From the NCBI GenBank assembly GCA_025057415.1, contig JANWXI010000020.1, forward strand, positions 1 to 35,406: a stretch of DNA of 35,406 nucleotides. Reading direction: 5' to 3'. The DNA is from Chitinophagales bacterium. Its GTDB lineage: Bacteria; Bacteroidota; Bacteroidia; Chitinophagales; LD1. Shown here piece after piece: positions 34,362 through 35,406 of this stretch (positions are counted from its first letter, which is position 1; every line of letters starts with the position of its first letter). Position numbers and translations under genes: made by a program. Below the pieces are notes generated by a model. The model worked only from the letters and a program-made list of their open reading frames with translations, ran no database searches and was not told the DNA's origin.

Positions 34362-35339
34362 ATGAAACATGGCGAGGACAGTAAAACATCCAACAGCAGA
34401 AGCGCTCTATCTGAGAAGGCCGATGTGACATCGCCTGCGAAGAGCGCTTCTTCTTTTAAAGAAGCCGCTTCTTCAGGAGACACCCCGATCTCTCCTCCGG
34501 TATCCAAACCCGCTCATTCCTCCAAAAGTTCTATCATTATACCTCAGCTATCCGATAAAAATTATCAGGAATACCTCTCTAAAGAGCCTAAAACAAAAGT
34601 CAAAAACATATTGGTAGCCCAGCCACAACCCGAAGGTCCAAAATCTCCTTACTTTGAGTTAGAGAAAAAATATAACGTCAAATTTACGTTTATCCCATTC
34701 ATTACTGTAGAAGGGGTGCCTGGGAAAGAGTTTCGCAAGCAGCGGATCACTTTAACCGATTACGGAGGCATCATATTTACCAGTCGGAATGCGATTGATC
34801 ACTTTTTCAGGATATGTGAGGAACTGCGGGTTAAGATGAGTCAGGAAACGAAGTATTTCTGCACCAGCGAAGCCATTGCCCTCTATTTGCAAAAATACAT
34901 CCAATACCGCAAGCGAAAGGTGTTTTTCGGAGATCTGCACAATAACAAGGAGTTGCGCATGTTCCTGATGAAGCACCGCGATGCTACGCGGTTTCTGTAC
35001 ATCTGTGCAGAGGTGCGCAAAGATGAAATCCCGGCCTTTATGCAAGCCAATAATTTTAATTATGCCGAAGCAGTAATGTACCGTACAGTCCCGAACGACT
35101 TGTCAGGGGTAAAACTTTCAGCGTATGATATGGTGCTCTTTTTCAGCCCCACCGGAGTACATTCGCTGTACCACAATTTCCCCAAATTCAAACAGGGTGA
35201 CATGAAGATCGGAGTTTATGGAAAAACCACAGCGGATGCTATTATTGAAAAAGGGTTAAAGCTACATCTGATGGCTCCGCTGCCAGGTAATCCTACCATC
35301 ATAGCAGCGTTGGAAAACTACCTGAAAGCAGCAAAATAA
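34362..35339 (+). CDS. hemD: Uroporphyrinogen-III synthase with disordered N-terminal extension
   Basis: Cyclises hydroxymethylbilane to uroporphyrinogen III in haem synthesis. The enzyme core begins near residue 78 (KVKNILVAQPQPEGPKSPYF) and runs about 245 residues, the normal Bacteroidota length, with family features IIFTSRNAIDHFF, KYFCTSEAIALYL and VLFFSPTGVHSL. Ahead of it are about 75 residues of Ser/Lys/Pro/Ala-rich, probably disordered sequence, absent from typical members. The frame is open upstream of this ATG back to 34293, overlapping the Lys/Ala ORF at an A9 run, so the real protein may be longer by frameshift. Start at 34362 is the first ATG in frame. It follows DUF4271, as is common in the phylum. 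Confidence 0.9.
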   Translation: MKHGEDSKTSNSRSALSEKADVTSPAKSASSFKEAASSGDTPISPPVSKPAHSSKSSIIIPQLSDKNYQEYLSKEPKTKVKNILVAQPQPEGPKSPYFELEKKYNVKFTFIPFITVEGVPGKEFRKQRITLTDYGGIIFTSRNAIDHFFRICEELRVKMSQETKYFCTSEAIALYLQKYIQYRKRKVFFGDLHNNKELRMFLMKHRDATRFLYICAEVRKDEIPAFMQANNFNYAEAVMYRTVPNDLSGVKLSAYDMVLFFSPTGVHSLYHNFPKFKQGDMKIGVYGKTTADAIIEKGLKLHLMAPLPGNPTIIAALENYLKAAK

Positions 35340-35406
35340 ACCGGAAATTTTTTGCAGGGAATTTCATCGCATAGTACAGCAATCACGTTTTTGAGTGCAC
35401 TACAGG

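Overview
The window looks like chromosomal DNA from a Bacteroidota member, probably in the Chitinophagales/Sphingobacteriales area. The evidence is four secreted proteins with type IX secretion (T9SS) C-terminal sorting domains, a SprB-repeat giant adhesin, the DUF4271-hemD gene pair, a PASTA membrane protein, and upstream boxes of the Bacteroidota promoter form TANNTTTG (one with a TTG at the correct -33 spacing). This placement is inferred from gene content only.

Layout. 1-612 is a non-coding leader with T-rich and G/C-rich tracts, followed by a TonB-dependent receptor (613-2883, +). A leftward block follows (9414 to 2897): glyA, a TPR protein, a three-PASTA membrane protein, a T9SS cargo protein, a DCC-family thiol-disulfide protein and mltG. 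The last three are joined by overlapping stop/start codons. Then come a small rightward pair (lipoprotein and four-helix membrane protein, 9541-10418), a PspC-like protein and the 1942-residue SprB-type adhesin on the minus strand, and a T9SS-secreted PhoD-like phosphatase on the plus strand.

19321-21012 is the most unusual part. It holds a 41-codon hydrophobic micro-ORF, a tRNA-like gene with a 73-nt variable region, an Lrp/AsnC regulator, a GC-rich dispersed repeat and a perfect 16-bp hairpin. Next come a lipoprotein, cinA, an OsmC-family protein, a TPR protein, a 3-hydroxyacyl-CoA dehydrogenase, an M43 metalloprotease and mdh. A second, inverted copy of the dispersed repeat (28956-29123) lies next to the 3' end of a DUF1015 gene. 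hemW follows, divergent from a BamA-type outer-membrane protein, then DUF4271, a Lys/Ala-only 28-codon ORF and hemD.

Most genes are housekeeping (glycine/serine one-carbon metabolism, malate oxidation, haem synthesis, envelope assembly) or secreted T9SS cargo. No CRISPR array, transposase or phage module was seen. The strongest candidates for something undescribed are the oversized tRNA-like gene, an A AAA AAG slippery site that would fuse the Lys/Ala-rich ORF to HemD by a -1 shift, and the dispersed repeat, whose two copies show compensatory changes in two predicted stems.
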